A stretch of DNA of 7,717 bases, taken from assembly GCA_002385825.1 (NCBI GenBank), contig DGEG01000023.1, positions 1 to 7,717 of the forward strand. The letters are read 5' to 3'. Positions within the stretch are counted from its first letter, which is position 1. Each line of letters begins with the position of its first letter. A program made the position numbers and the translations under genes. Source of the DNA: Firmicutes bacterium UBA3932. GTDB lineage: Bacteria > Bacillota > Clostridia > Peptostreptococcales > Anaerovoracaceae. Below the pieces are notes generated by a model. It ran no database searches. It saw nothing but the letters and a program-made list of their open reading frames with translations, and was not told the DNA's origin. Positions 1 through 5,917 of this stretch are shown here, in pieces.

Positions 1-114
1 CATAAAATAGAGAGTGTTCTCGGAATAAGTGTTATACTTAAGTTAGTGGAAAGTAAAACCATAGCAAGAAGCGAAGGCAAAGCAAAGCGCGTTATCGATA
101 AGCGGAAGCTATAG
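1..114 (+). CDS. paaK: Phenylacetate-CoA ligase, C-terminal end (partial, begins before the window)
   Basis: An open frame runs from base 1 to a TAG at 112-114 and encodes 37 residues with no start codon, so the gene begins outside the window. The peptide ends in RSEGKAKRVIDKRKL. I recognise this as the C-terminal tail of the PaaK-type adenylate-forming ligases, where a conserved Glu-Gly-Lys-Ala segment carries the C-terminal-domain lysine of the family; this is recall, not an alignment. The enzyme activates phenylacetate or related aryl acids to their CoA thioesters with ATP in the cytoplasm. A tandem ACT protein follows 35 nt downstream on the same strand. In many anaerobes that pair sits with indolepyruvate:ferredoxin oxidoreductase genes (iorAB), so iorAB may lie just to the left. 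Substrate choice cannot be judged from the tail alone. Confidence 0.8.
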   Translation, partial: HKIESVLGISVILKLVESKTIARSEGKAKRVIDKRKL

Positions 115-149
115 GATCTGCATCGGCAGAAGAAAGGAAGGGAAGCGAG

Positions 150-539
150 ATGATGATCAAACAACTTTCTGTTTTTATTCAAAATGAACCGGGCAGACTG
201 GTTCAAGTGACGGATATCCTTCATAAAGCAAATATCAATATTTCGGCTCTTTCTCTGGCCGAGACAGAAGAATACGGCATCCTGCGAATGATCGTCAGCG
301 ATATCGATCTTGCCGCCGAGACACTGAGGCAAAACGGTTATAAGGTCAAAGCCATTGATGTCATCTGCCTGGTTACACCCGATGTCCCGGGAGCTCTCAA
401 TGAAAAGCTGAAGCTTCTCGCAGCGGAAAAGGTGGACGTAATCTATATGTACGGCTATTCCAGCGACGGCAAGGCCAGATTGATCCTCAAGACCAGCGAT
501 CCCAAGCGAGCAGCGGAAATATTGGAGCAGCAACAATAA
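150..539 (+). CDS. Tandem ACT-domain protein (COG4747-like), amino-acid-binding regulator
   Basis: This 129-residue protein consists of two ACT domains, at about residues 4-68 and 72-126, and has no catalytic domain. Each repeat shows the ACT ligand-site turn before its first helix: NEPGRL with Gly15, and PDVPGAL with Gly81. ACT domains bind small ligands, usually amino acids, at domain interfaces, so a sensory or allosteric role is likely. The ligand is unknown. The gene starts 35 nt after the phenylacetate-CoA ligase stop and is very probably co-transcribed with it. Family members commonly neighbour paaK and indolepyruvate oxidoreductase genes, which suggests sensing of an aromatic or branched-chain amino acid. 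A purine-rich Shine-Dalgarno stretch (AGGAAGGGAAG, about 135-145) precedes tandem ATGs at 150 and 153, and either could be used. The gene ends 39 nt before a strong hairpin terminator. Confidence 0.88.
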   Translation: MMIKQLSVFIQNEPGRLVQVTDILHKANINISALSLAETEEYGILRMIVSDIDLAAETLRQNGYKVKAIDVICLVTPDVPGALNEKLKLLAAEKVDVIYMYGYSSDGKARLILKTSDPKRAAEILEQQQ

Positions 540-578
540 CAGAAGCTATAATAACAACAAGAATAGATAAAGCAAGAA

Positions 579-606
579 AGCCTGCCGGGAAATCTTCCGG
601 CAGGCT
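579..606. terminator. Bidirectional intrinsic terminator between convergent genes
   Basis: A perfect 10-bp GC-rich stem (AGCCTGCCGG at 579-588 with CCGGCAGGCT at 597-606) closes an 8-nt loop. On the plus strand it is followed by a CT-rich run and a T-rich stretch (about 624-638). On the minus strand it is followed by TTTCTTGCTTT. It lies between the plus-strand ACT gene and the minus-strand ydbC-like gene, which point towards each other, so it most likely ends both transcripts. Neither tail is an uninterrupted U-run, so efficiency is uncertain. Confidence 0.8.
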
Positions 607-651
607 CTCTCTATAGCTCTCTTAAATTTTTCTTTTTTCCTCTTACGCTTT

Positions 652-885
652 CTATTCTACTTGCTCAAGCAAGCTTCTTAAATCCAGCAATTCCTGTTTA
701 GTAAGAGTAATTCCTCTACCCATTTTATGATGGCCGCTGTCCCAGCTGCGCATATCATATTTCGTCTGGCAGCCGTTCCATGAAACACGGTTCAACTCCT
801 TCGTCCATCCTTTTGCATCTTTGCCAAAGATGCCGATATGTTCCACCAGTTCAAAAGTAACCTCTCTGTCCCTATCTGCCGGCAT
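652..885 (-). CDS. ydbC: YdbC-like PC4-family single-stranded nucleic-acid-binding protein
   Basis: A 77-residue protein matching the YdbC/PC4 family in length and sequence. The hallmark segments are FELVEHIGIF (11-20), KGWTKELNRVSWNG (25-38), KYDMRSW (42-48) and MGRGITLTKQELLDL (55-69). These are four beta strands followed by a C-terminal helix, the PC4 fold, which dimerises to form a concave surface for single-stranded DNA. The Lactococcus YdbC structure established this type of binding. The cellular role in bacteria is not settled; transcription or DNA-repair support is usually proposed. The start is fixed by AAGGAGGA at 892-899, 6 nt before the ATG. The gene has its own consensus promoter and an overlapping palindrome. 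It reads in the same direction as the PHP gene, 86 nt behind it, and converges on the ACT gene. Confidence 0.88.
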   Translation of the reverse strand: MPADRDREVTFELVEHIGIFGKDAKGWTKELNRVSWNGCQTKYDMRSWDSGHHKMGRGITLTKQELLDLRSLLEQVE

Positions 886-910
886 TTTCTTTCCTCCTTA
901 ACTAAAAGTA

Positions 911-935
911 ATAAATGTAATATATTTACATTTAT
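911..935. promoter_or_regulatory. 25-bp perfect palindrome over the ydbC start site, candidate operator
   Basis: Two perfect 10-bp arms (ATAAATGTAA at 911-920 and TTACATTTAT at 926-935) flank a 5-nt spacer. The site begins right after the -10 box and covers the predicted transcription start, the classical place for a repressor. A further half-like TGTAA on the minus strand (953-949) lies within the promoter spacer. The inner core TGTAA-N5-TTACA is 15 bp, two short of the GlnR/TnrA spacing. The cognate regulator is unknown. As the region is very AT-rich, a chance origin is possible but unlikely for 20 paired bases. Confidence 0.5.
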
Positions 936-964
936 ATAATAATATTACTTACATTTTCTGTCAA
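936..964 (-). promoter_or_regulatory. Sigma-A-type promoter of the ydbC-like gene
   Basis: On the minus strand a perfect TTGACA (-35, positions 964-959) is separated by exactly 17 nt from TATTAT (-10, positions 941-936), which is five of six matches to consensus. Transcription would start near 929-930, leaving a leader of about 45 nt before the ATG at 885. The -35 box begins only 7 nt after the end of the PHP gene, so the ydbC-like gene can be expressed independently of the operon behind it. Confidence 0.75.
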
Positions 965-971
965 TGCCTTT

Positions 972-1835
972 TCATTCTTTTTTAGATGTTATGCCGACAT
1001 CTATATTGTAATCGAATTCAGGGCCATGGAAATCCGATCCGGCAGTAATAATAAGCCCTCTTTTTTTGGCTATATCCGCCAACCGCTCCCCCTGTTCTTT
1101 CGTATGGGTGCTGTAATAACATTCCATACCGGCCAGACCCCATTCCTGAAGTTTATCCAACACCAACTCCAAACGTTCATACAGGTCGCAATTTTCTTCC
1201 TTCGGCAGTCTTATCTTCATGGGGTGAGCAAGAACCGCATAGCCGCCCGCCTTCTTGATGAGGGAAATGGCTTTACGAACATGAATTTTTTCCCTGTGGA
1301 TTTTTCTTGCCTCGGGATGACGCAGGAAATGCCCGGGGGTGCTCGCTTCCCCTGTGGATTTGATATACCCCTTTTTAACCAAAGCCAGGGCAAAATTAGG
1401 TTTTCCCACATAATCCTGGCCTTCCCGCTGCAGCAGGTCCTCTTCGCTTATCGTATATCCGATTCGATTGAAAGCTGAAAGCAGCTTTCGATTGCGCTCC
1501 TGGCGCTTTTCACGCATATACTCTACTGCTTTTCTGAGCTCTTCGTTTTGGATATCGATTTCATAACCCAAAATATGCATATTAATAATCTTTCCGGCGT
1601 AATGATCCGGAACCCCGTCAAGTTCTTCGCCCTTCATATTCGCAGAAATCTCTATACCGGGTATCACCTCAACACCGAATTTCTCTCCCGCCTCCAAGGC
1701 TTCCTTGATGCCGTTAAACCCATCGTGATCCGTGATTGCAAGGGTCTTGACGCCTCTCTCCGCCGCGCGCCTGACCAGCTCTGTTGGAGACATGGTCCCG
1801 TCGGAATAATATGTGTGCAAATGCATGTCAATCAT
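972..1835 (-). CDS. PHP-domain metal-dependent phosphoesterase (YciV/TrpH, RNase AM-like)
   Basis: This 287-residue cytoplasmic protein is a PHP-family hydrolase spanning almost its whole length. The metal-ligand set is complete: HLH (His5, His7), SDG (Asp12), TDHD (His37, Asp38), PGIEIS (Glu62), NMHILGY (His87), AHP (His204), YYSTH (His244) and GSDFHG (Asp268, His270). This arrangement fits the COG0613 group. Studied members include a 3',5'-nucleoside bisphosphate phosphatase and E. coli YciV/RNase AM, a 5'-3' exoribonuclease acting on short RNA and rRNA ends. The exact substrate here is inferred. The start is set by AGGAGGA (1844-1850), 8 nt before the ATG. The ATG overlaps the MFS gene end by 8 nt, implying translational coupling. 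It is the last gene of the DJ-1/MFS/PHP operon, and no clear terminator follows it. Confidence 0.88.
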   Translation of the reverse strand: MIDMHLHTYYSDGTMSPTELVRRAAERGVKTLAITDHDGFNGIKEALEAGEKFGVEVIPGIEISANMKGEELDGVPDHYAGKIINMHILGYEIDIQNEELRKAVEYMREKRQERNRKLLSAFNRIGYTISEEDLLQREGQDYVGKPNFALALVKKGYIKSTGEASTPGHFLRHPEARKIHREKIHVRKAISLIKKAGGYAVLAHPMKIRLPKEENCDLYERLELVLDKLQEWGLAGMECYYSTHTKEQGERLADIAKKRGLIITAGSDFHGPEFDYNIDVGITSKKE

Positions 1836-3069
1836 AGAAAGGATCCTCCTTTTCCGGACCGGACTGCAAGGCTATCGGATGCTTCAAAGCTTCTTTTTGT
1901 GCTATGTAAATGCAAGCGGCCTGAATCATGGTCACGATAGGAATGACAGCTAAAATCGCCTTAATTGAAAACTCTACAGAAATATAGCTTCCCATTATGG
2001 GAGACAACATGGCGCCCACGCTGCTCACGGTTCCCATAATTCCGAACAGTGCCCCTCTCATATGGGCGGGAGTACGCTCGGACGCCGCCGATGTGAGAAT
2101 AGGCTCCACTCCTCCCGCAAGAAAATAGAAAACGGTAAAGAACAGGGCAAACACAAAAAGGGATTTAAAGGGCAAGGTCAACACCATAACGGGAATCGAA
2201 AGCAAAGTGAGCTTCATGGACAACCTCAGCTTGTCCGTCCGGTCTCCCCACCTGGTAATGGTCAGAGCTGCCGCCGCGGTGGCAAAGCTGGTGGCACCAT
2301 TAATAAAGCCCGTATATCTTGCCGCTCCCGTGATAGTCCCCAGATTTTCCTGAACGTAAAGAGCTAAAAAAGGAGTAAATACGGTGCGAGCCATCCTCTG
2401 CACGAGGAGGCAAACCATGATGGAAATAATGTAAGGAGTAACAATCGCCCACCTGCTCTTCTTGCCTTCCTCGGCTGAACGAACACGGAAACCATATGTG
2501 TTTTTATCTTCCTTAACGAGAAACAAAACCAGCACAAACCCAATCATCATGAGCAGTCCGCCCAGCAAAAAGCATAAGCGGTAGCCTACAACTTCCGCCA
2601 GTAAACCGCCGATAAAGGGTCCTATGGACCAGCCAAGAAAAGTAGAAGATGTCATAATTCCCAGAGCATATGACATGTGGTTTTCTGGCGTATTGGCAGA
2701 AACGAAGCTCATGCTTGCCGTGACGGTTCCCGTAAAGATGCCCTGGCAAATCCGGAGAATCATAAACTGCCATACGTTTCGCACCATACCCATTGACGCC
2801 AAAATCAAAGCAGCAAAAAACATGGCCCGCAAAATCATCATCTTGCGTCCGTAACGGTCAGATACTACTCCCCATACCGGGGAAGCGACAGCCATGGCTG
2901 CTGCCGGCAAGGTGGCCGACAATCCCACGTAATAGCTGAGCTGGACGCTGCTTGTAACGCCCAGTTCCTGAAAATAAAATGGGACGAAGGGGATGCCAAA
3001 ACCAAAGCTCATCAGCGAACAAATCTGACTGACCCACAGAGTATATAAATTTATTTTCCAACGCTCCAT
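1828..3069 (-). CDS. MFS transporter, DHA1 family (drug/metabolite:H+ antiporter)
   Basis: A 413-residue membrane protein of the size and hydrophobicity pattern of a 12-helix major facilitator. Motif A is GVVSDRYGRK (67-76) in the loop after helix 2, with a degenerate copy RWGDRTDKLR (273-282) in the second half. Motif B is around RICQG (106-110). The antiporter motif C matches exactly as G137, G146, G150-P151 and G154-G155, which places it among DHA1-type proton-coupled exporters. The central loop around 186-208 is charged. The substrate is unknown; multidrug or metabolite efflux are both possible. The gene starts 19 nt after the DJ-1 gene stop, with only a weak AAGGGAAG Shine-Dalgarno about 13 nt from the ATG, so its translation may depend on readthrough of ribosomes from the gene before. 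Its last 8 nt overlap the PHP gene start. Confidence 0.88.
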   Translation of the reverse strand: MERWKINLYTLWVSQICSLMSFGFGIPFVPFYFQELGVTSSVQLSYYVGLSATLPAAAMAVASPVWGVVSDRYGRKMMILRAMFFAALILASMGMVRNVWQFMILRICQGIFTGTVTASMSFVSANTPENHMSYALGIMTSSTFLGWSIGPFIGGLLAEVVGYRLCFLLGGLLMMIGFVLVLFLVKEDKNTYGFRVRSAEEGKKSRWAIVTPYIISIMVCLLVQRMARTVFTPFLALYVQENLGTITGAARYTGFINGATSFATAAAALTITRWGDRTDKLRLSMKLTLLSIPVMVLTLPFKSLFVFALFFTVFYFLAGGVEPILTSAASERTPAHMRGALFGIMGTVSSVGAMLSPIMGSYISVEFSIKAILAVIPIVTMIQAACIYIAQKEALKHPIALQSGPEKEDPFYD

Positions 3070-3088
3070 AAACGGAAACCTGCTTCCC

Positions 3089-3637
3089 TTATAAGTCCAC
3101 TACCATAGATCTCTTCAGCCCGTCCACTTCCGATGCCCCTTTCAGTGCTTCTACAAGAGCGAGGGCAAAGATCATAGCGGTTCCCGGGGCTTTCGATGTA
3201 ATGATCTTTCCGTCGATCTCCACCGGTTTTTCTCCTACTTGGGCTCCCTTGAGATGTTCTTCCATGCCCGGATAGATAACAGCCTTTTTGCCCTTCAACA
3301 AACCCAGGTTGCCGAAGATCATAGGTGCTGCACAAATCGCCGCCAGCCAGCGGTTTTTCTCTTCAAATTTTTTTAACTGTTCCTCAAGACCTTTATGGGC
3401 ACCTAAGTTGGTAGTTCCCGGCATACCTCCGGGCAACACGATCATCTCGCAGTTATCGTAATCCGCTTCCTCGAACAACAGATCAGCCGTTACAGGAATT
3501 CCATGAGCCCCCTTCACAACCCGCTCTCCTGTAATGGATACTGTCTCTGCATCGACTTCCGCTCTTCGCAACACATCCACTATGGTAACCGCTTCGATTT
3601 CCTCAAAGCCTTCTGCCAGATGCACATATACTTTCAT
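3089..3637 (-). CDS. DJ-1/PfpI family protein (YajL/ThiJ-like)
   Basis: An 182-residue cytoplasmic protein of the DJ-1 fold. The nucleophile elbow AAICAAPMIFG carries the catalytic Cys102, and the acidic partner that stabilises the thiolate is Glu15 in EGFEEIEA. The strand motif IVLPGGMPG (66-74) and SKAPGTAM (148-155) are also typical. Length and motifs fit the YajL/human DJ-1 subfamily better than the PfpI protease branch. Members are described as chaperones, glyoxalases or deglycases acting under oxidative or carbonyl stress, and the activity is debated. I chose the ATG at 3637, not the one 24 nt upstream, because GGGAGGAGG (3645-3653) sits 7 nt before it and the family begins with MKVYVHLA-like sequence. 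It is the first gene of the operon with the MFS and PHP genes. Confidence 0.9.
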   Translation of the reverse strand: MKVYVHLAEGFEEIEAVTIVDVLRRAEVDAETVSITGERVVKGAHGIPVTADLLFEEADYDNCEMIVLPGGMPGTTNLGAHKGLEEQLKKFEEKNRWLAAICAAPMIFGNLGLLKGKKAVIYPGMEEHLKGAQVGEKPVEIDGKIITSKAPGTAMIFALALVEALKGASEVDGLKRSMVVDL

Positions 3638-3661
3638 CGATTTACCTCCTCCCAACATCAC

Positions 3662-3689
3662 AAAAAAACGCTCAGTTTTTCCAAGCGCT
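3662..3689 (-). terminator. Hairpin plus U-run in the DJ-1 operon leader (attenuator or second terminator)
   Basis: In the minus-strand transcript a 9-bp stem containing three G-U pairs (positions 3689-3681 with 3675-3667) encloses an AAAAA loop and runs straight into seven U residues (3668-3662). This is the form of an intrinsic terminator. It lies after the predicted DJ-1 promoter and about 25 nt before the start codon, so it could reduce or regulate expression of that operon. Alternatively it is a backup stop for readthrough from the nucleoside transporter operon. The stem is modest in strength. Confidence 0.5.
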
Positions 3690-3705
3690 CCGGCTTTTTA
3701 ATTAC

Positions 3706-3734
3706 ATTATATATTACCCTGCAAATAACAACAA
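3706..3734 (-). promoter_or_regulatory. Probable promoter of the DJ-1/MFS/PHP operon
   Basis: On the minus strand a perfect TATAAT (-10, 3711-3706) lies 17 nt after TTGTTG (3734-3729), which matches the -35 consensus at only three positions. The start of transcription would fall near 3699, giving a leader of about 60 nt that contains the terminator-like hairpin. A weak -35 suggests that an activator may be needed. An 8-bp direct repeat (AGTAAGAT on the minus strand, 3744-3737 and 3768-3761) lies just upstream, although it may be chance. Confidence 0.5.
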
Positions 3735-3791
3735 TAATCTTACTCTCTTTGAAATGTACTATCTTACTTCGACGGATGGTCGGTGCTGTTG

Positions 3792-3837
3792 AAAAACACA
3801 GACACCGGCCACGAAAAATTCGTACCCGATGTCTGTG
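3792..3837 (-). terminator. Intrinsic terminator of the nucleoside ABC transporter operon
   Basis: The minus-strand transcript can form a 12-bp stem (3837-3826 with 3808-3797), a short internal loop, then a 5-bp inner stem (ACGAA / TTCGT) with a 3-nt loop, followed by TTTTT (3796-3792). It begins 68 nt after the last permease gene. One pair is a G-U wobble in the minus-strand RNA but would be a C-A mismatch on the plus strand. This shows that the minus direction is the working one. Confidence 0.85.
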
Positions 3838-3904
3838 CCATGTTCTTTAGAACTACTGTTTATTTACATTTATTTTTTATCGCAGACCTACTGCTAATCC
3901 ACCG

Positions 3905-4831
3905 CTATCTTTCCTCCCGGAAATAGGCATTGCCAAGATCCTCCGGAGGCTGATTCTCCTTCTTGTTCTTTCTGGAGCTCAAGATGATAATCACAATGGT
4001 TGCCGCGTAAGGCAGCATGTCAACCCAGTATTGAGAGATGTGAATTCCCATGCTCTGAAGGCGGAACCCTAAAATGGAAAGCCCTCCGAAAAGAAAAGCG
4101 CCTATAAAAGCCTTAATCGGATTCCAGGAAGCGAAGATGACCAGCGCCACCGCAATCCATCCTCTTCCGGCAACCACATTTTCCACCCAGACGGACATCA
4201 TTACCAAAGACATGTATGCTCCGCCCAGTCCGCAGAGAGCTCCGCCCACGCAGGTGTGAACATATTTGTACAGAGTCACATTGATGCCGGAAGCATCTGC
4301 GGAAGCCGCGCTCTCTCCCACCGCTTTCAGGTTCAGTCCCTGCCTCGTACGGTAGAAATAGATTGCCGTTACTGCCACCAGAACATAGCCGAAATATGCA
4401 AACACGTCCTGCCGGAAAAAGACAGGCCCTATAAAGGGTATGTCCCCCAACAAAGGAAAGTGAACCTTTGCAAAGAAATCTTTAATTTCTTGCGGAACAA
4501 CAAGCCCTACATATGACTTGCCCATGAAACTGGCAAAACCGGTTCCGAAAATGGTCAGGGTCAATCCGGTTACCACCTGGTTCGCCCGGAGAGTGACAGT
4601 GAGAAAAGCAAAGATCAAGCTGCCTGCCGCTCCCGCCAAAATGGCTCCCAATATTCCCAGCCACGGATTGCCCGTCTCAAATCCCACGACAAAGCCCATA
4701 ATGGCGCCCATGAGCATCAGCCCTTCCACACCCAGATTCAGAAGTCCGGCTTTCTCGGTGATAATTTCACCGATGGTTGCAAGGAGCAGTGGCATACTTG
4801 CGATCACCGTTGCAGCTAAAAATCCTTCCAT
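3905..4831 (-). CDS. nupQ: Nucleoside-type ABC transporter permease, NupQ/YufQ family
   Basis: A 308-residue polytopic membrane protein, the second permease of a BMP-type importer. Family marks are GEIITEKAGLLNLGVEGLM (21-39), close to the first helix and diagnostic of the YufQ/RbsC-like group, LRANQVVTGL (81-90), the coupling-loop region LKAVGESAASADASGIN (168-184) that contacts the ATPase, and GRGWIAVALVIFASWNP (222-238). The tail after about 287 is hydrophilic and cytoplasmic. It forms a heterodimeric channel with the permease encoded just before it. The start codon follows the upstream stop directly, with no gap, and its ribosome site AGGGAGGTGG lies inside the end of the upstream gene, implying coupled translation. 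This is the last gene before the operon terminator. Substrate specificity (nucleosides versus other small ligands) is inferred from family. Confidence 0.93.
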   Translation of the reverse strand: MEGFLAATVIASMPLLLATIGEIITEKAGLLNLGVEGLMLMGAIMGFVVGFETGNPWLGILGAILAGAAGSLIFAFLTVTLRANQVVTGLTLTIFGTGFASFMGKSYVGLVVPQEIKDFFAKVHFPLLGDIPFIGPVFFRQDVFAYFGYVLVAVTAIYFYRTRQGLNLKAVGESAASADASGINVTLYKYVHTCVGGALCGLGGAYMSLVMMSVWVENVVAGRGWIAVALVIFASWNPIKAFIGAFLFGGLSILGFRLQSMGIHISQYWVDMLPYAATIVIIILSSRKNKKENQPPEDLGNAYFREER

Positions 4832-5917
4832 TTATGCCACCTCCCTTTGAACTTTACTTCTTCTTCTGTCTGGAATGCTGACTTTATATTGCAGGAAAAA
4901 CTCGCTGCCCAGCACAAAGAACAGGATGATTCCCTGCATCATATCCGCTACGGCAGCGGGGATCTGCATGGAAACCTGAATGTAAGCGCCCCCCTGCAAC
5001 AGTATGGCGAAAGCGACGCATACAAAGAGCACCGCAATGGCGTTCAGCCTGGAGAGCCACGTGGTGATGATGGCGGTAAACCCATAACCGCCGGACAGGC
5101 TGGCAGCCAGGGTCTTCTCCACTGCCGATGCCTGGATCATGCCCGTCAAGCCGCAGAGCCCTCCGGAGATAAACATGGCCACTATGATAATCGACGAAAT
5201 GTTCATTCCGGCATACCTGGCCGTTTCCTTGCTTTCGCCCACTACCGTAATCTCAAACCCTTTTTTAGTATGGTTGATGAAAATATATATGAATACGACG
5301 AGTACGAGGGCTATTACCCAGCCTATATGAATTCCAAAAAGTTTGGGCAGGATGGCATTGTCGTGGAAAGTTGCTACCTTGGGAAATCCTTGAGATTCCG
5401 GATCCTTCCAAGGTCCGTACTGCAGATAAGTAACAAATTTAATCGCAATGTAGTTTAGCATCAGCGTAAATATGGTTTCGTTTACTCCCATCTTAGCCTT
5501 GAAAAACGCGGGAATAAAAGCCCAAAGGCCACCCATTATCATGGCCGCCAGTGCCATTAGAAGCAACATCACCGGTTTCGGCAGCCCTTCGATGTTAAGC
5601 GCGACATAGGCCGCGGCCAACGCCCCCATGATAATCTGCCCTTCTCCTCCGATATTCCAGAATTTCATTTTAAAAGCAATTAAAATACCTAAGGATGTAA
5701 CCACCAGGGGTATGGCCTTTAATACGGTTTGGGTGAGCCGGATCTCCGTACCCAATGCCCCTGAAACCATGCTGGGGAAAATAACAAACGGGTTATATCC
5801 CAGGACCCAGATCACCAGCCCCGCGCAGACTATGGAAAATAAAATGGCTAGGATCCGGATCAACCATTCCACATTTTTAGGAAGGTCGTCCCGTTTAACG
5901 ATATTAAATCTGGTCAT
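4832..5917 (-). CDS. nupP: Nucleoside-type ABC transporter permease, NupP/YufP family
   Basis: A 361-residue integral membrane protein, the larger of the two permeases. A short charged N-terminus precedes a first helix at about 17-40. Family marks are FKMKFWNIGGEGQIIMGA (82-99), NETIFTLMLNYIA (146-158) and the ATPase-contact loop GFEITVVGESKETARYAG (220-237), followed by a Gly-rich helix (SGGLCGLTGM, 251-260). It pairs with the NupQ-like protein to form the translocation pore for ligands delivered by the binding lipoprotein. The ATG lies inside the end of the ATPase gene, a 14-nt overlap in another frame, and a strong AAGGAGGGG is placed about 8 nt upstream, so translation is coupled. There is no sign of frameshift or truncation, and the length is normal for the family. 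Confidence 0.93.
   Translation of the reverse strand: MTRFNIVKRDDLPKNVEWLIRILAILFSIVCAGLVIWVLGYNPFVIFPSMVSGALGTEIRLTQTVLKAIPLVVTSLGILIAFKMKFWNIGGEGQIIMGALAAAYVALNIEGLPKPVMLLLMALAAMIMGGLWAFIPAFFKAKMGVNETIFTLMLNYIAIKFVTYLQYGPWKDPESQGFPKVATFHDNAILPKLFGIHIGWVIALVLVVFIYIFINHTKKGFEITVVGESKETARYAGMNISSIIIVAMFISGGLCGLTGMIQASAVEKTLAASLSGGYGFTAIITTWLSRLNAIAVLFVCVAFAILLQGGAYIQVSMQIPAAVADMMQGIILFFVLGSEFFLQYKVSIPDRRRSKVQREVA

Noticed and set aside
916..930. Palindrome as a GlnR/TnrA nitrogen-control site
   Set aside because: That consensus is TGTNA-N7-TNACA (17 bp); here the spacer between half-sites is 5 nt, so the match is not adequate.
1026..1478. Plus-strand open frame of 150 codons
   Set aside because: Antisense to the PHP gene, whose complete metal-binding motif set makes the minus strand the coding one.
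3638..3661. Upstream ATG adding eight residues (MMLGGGKS) to the DJ-1 protein
   Set aside because: Those codons consist largely of the Shine-Dalgarno GGGAGGAGG that serves the ATG at 3637, and DJ-1 homologues begin with the MKVYV-type strand.
3503..3850. Plus-strand open frame running out of the DJ-1 gene into the intergenic region
   Set aside because: It begins inside the DJ-1 gene on the opposite strand and runs through its promoter and the transporter terminator; no ribosome site or family match.
4847..5458. Plus-strand open frame of 203 codons
   Set aside because: Antisense to the NupP permease; composition is atypical (rich in Gly, His, Gln, Arg) and no family is recognised.
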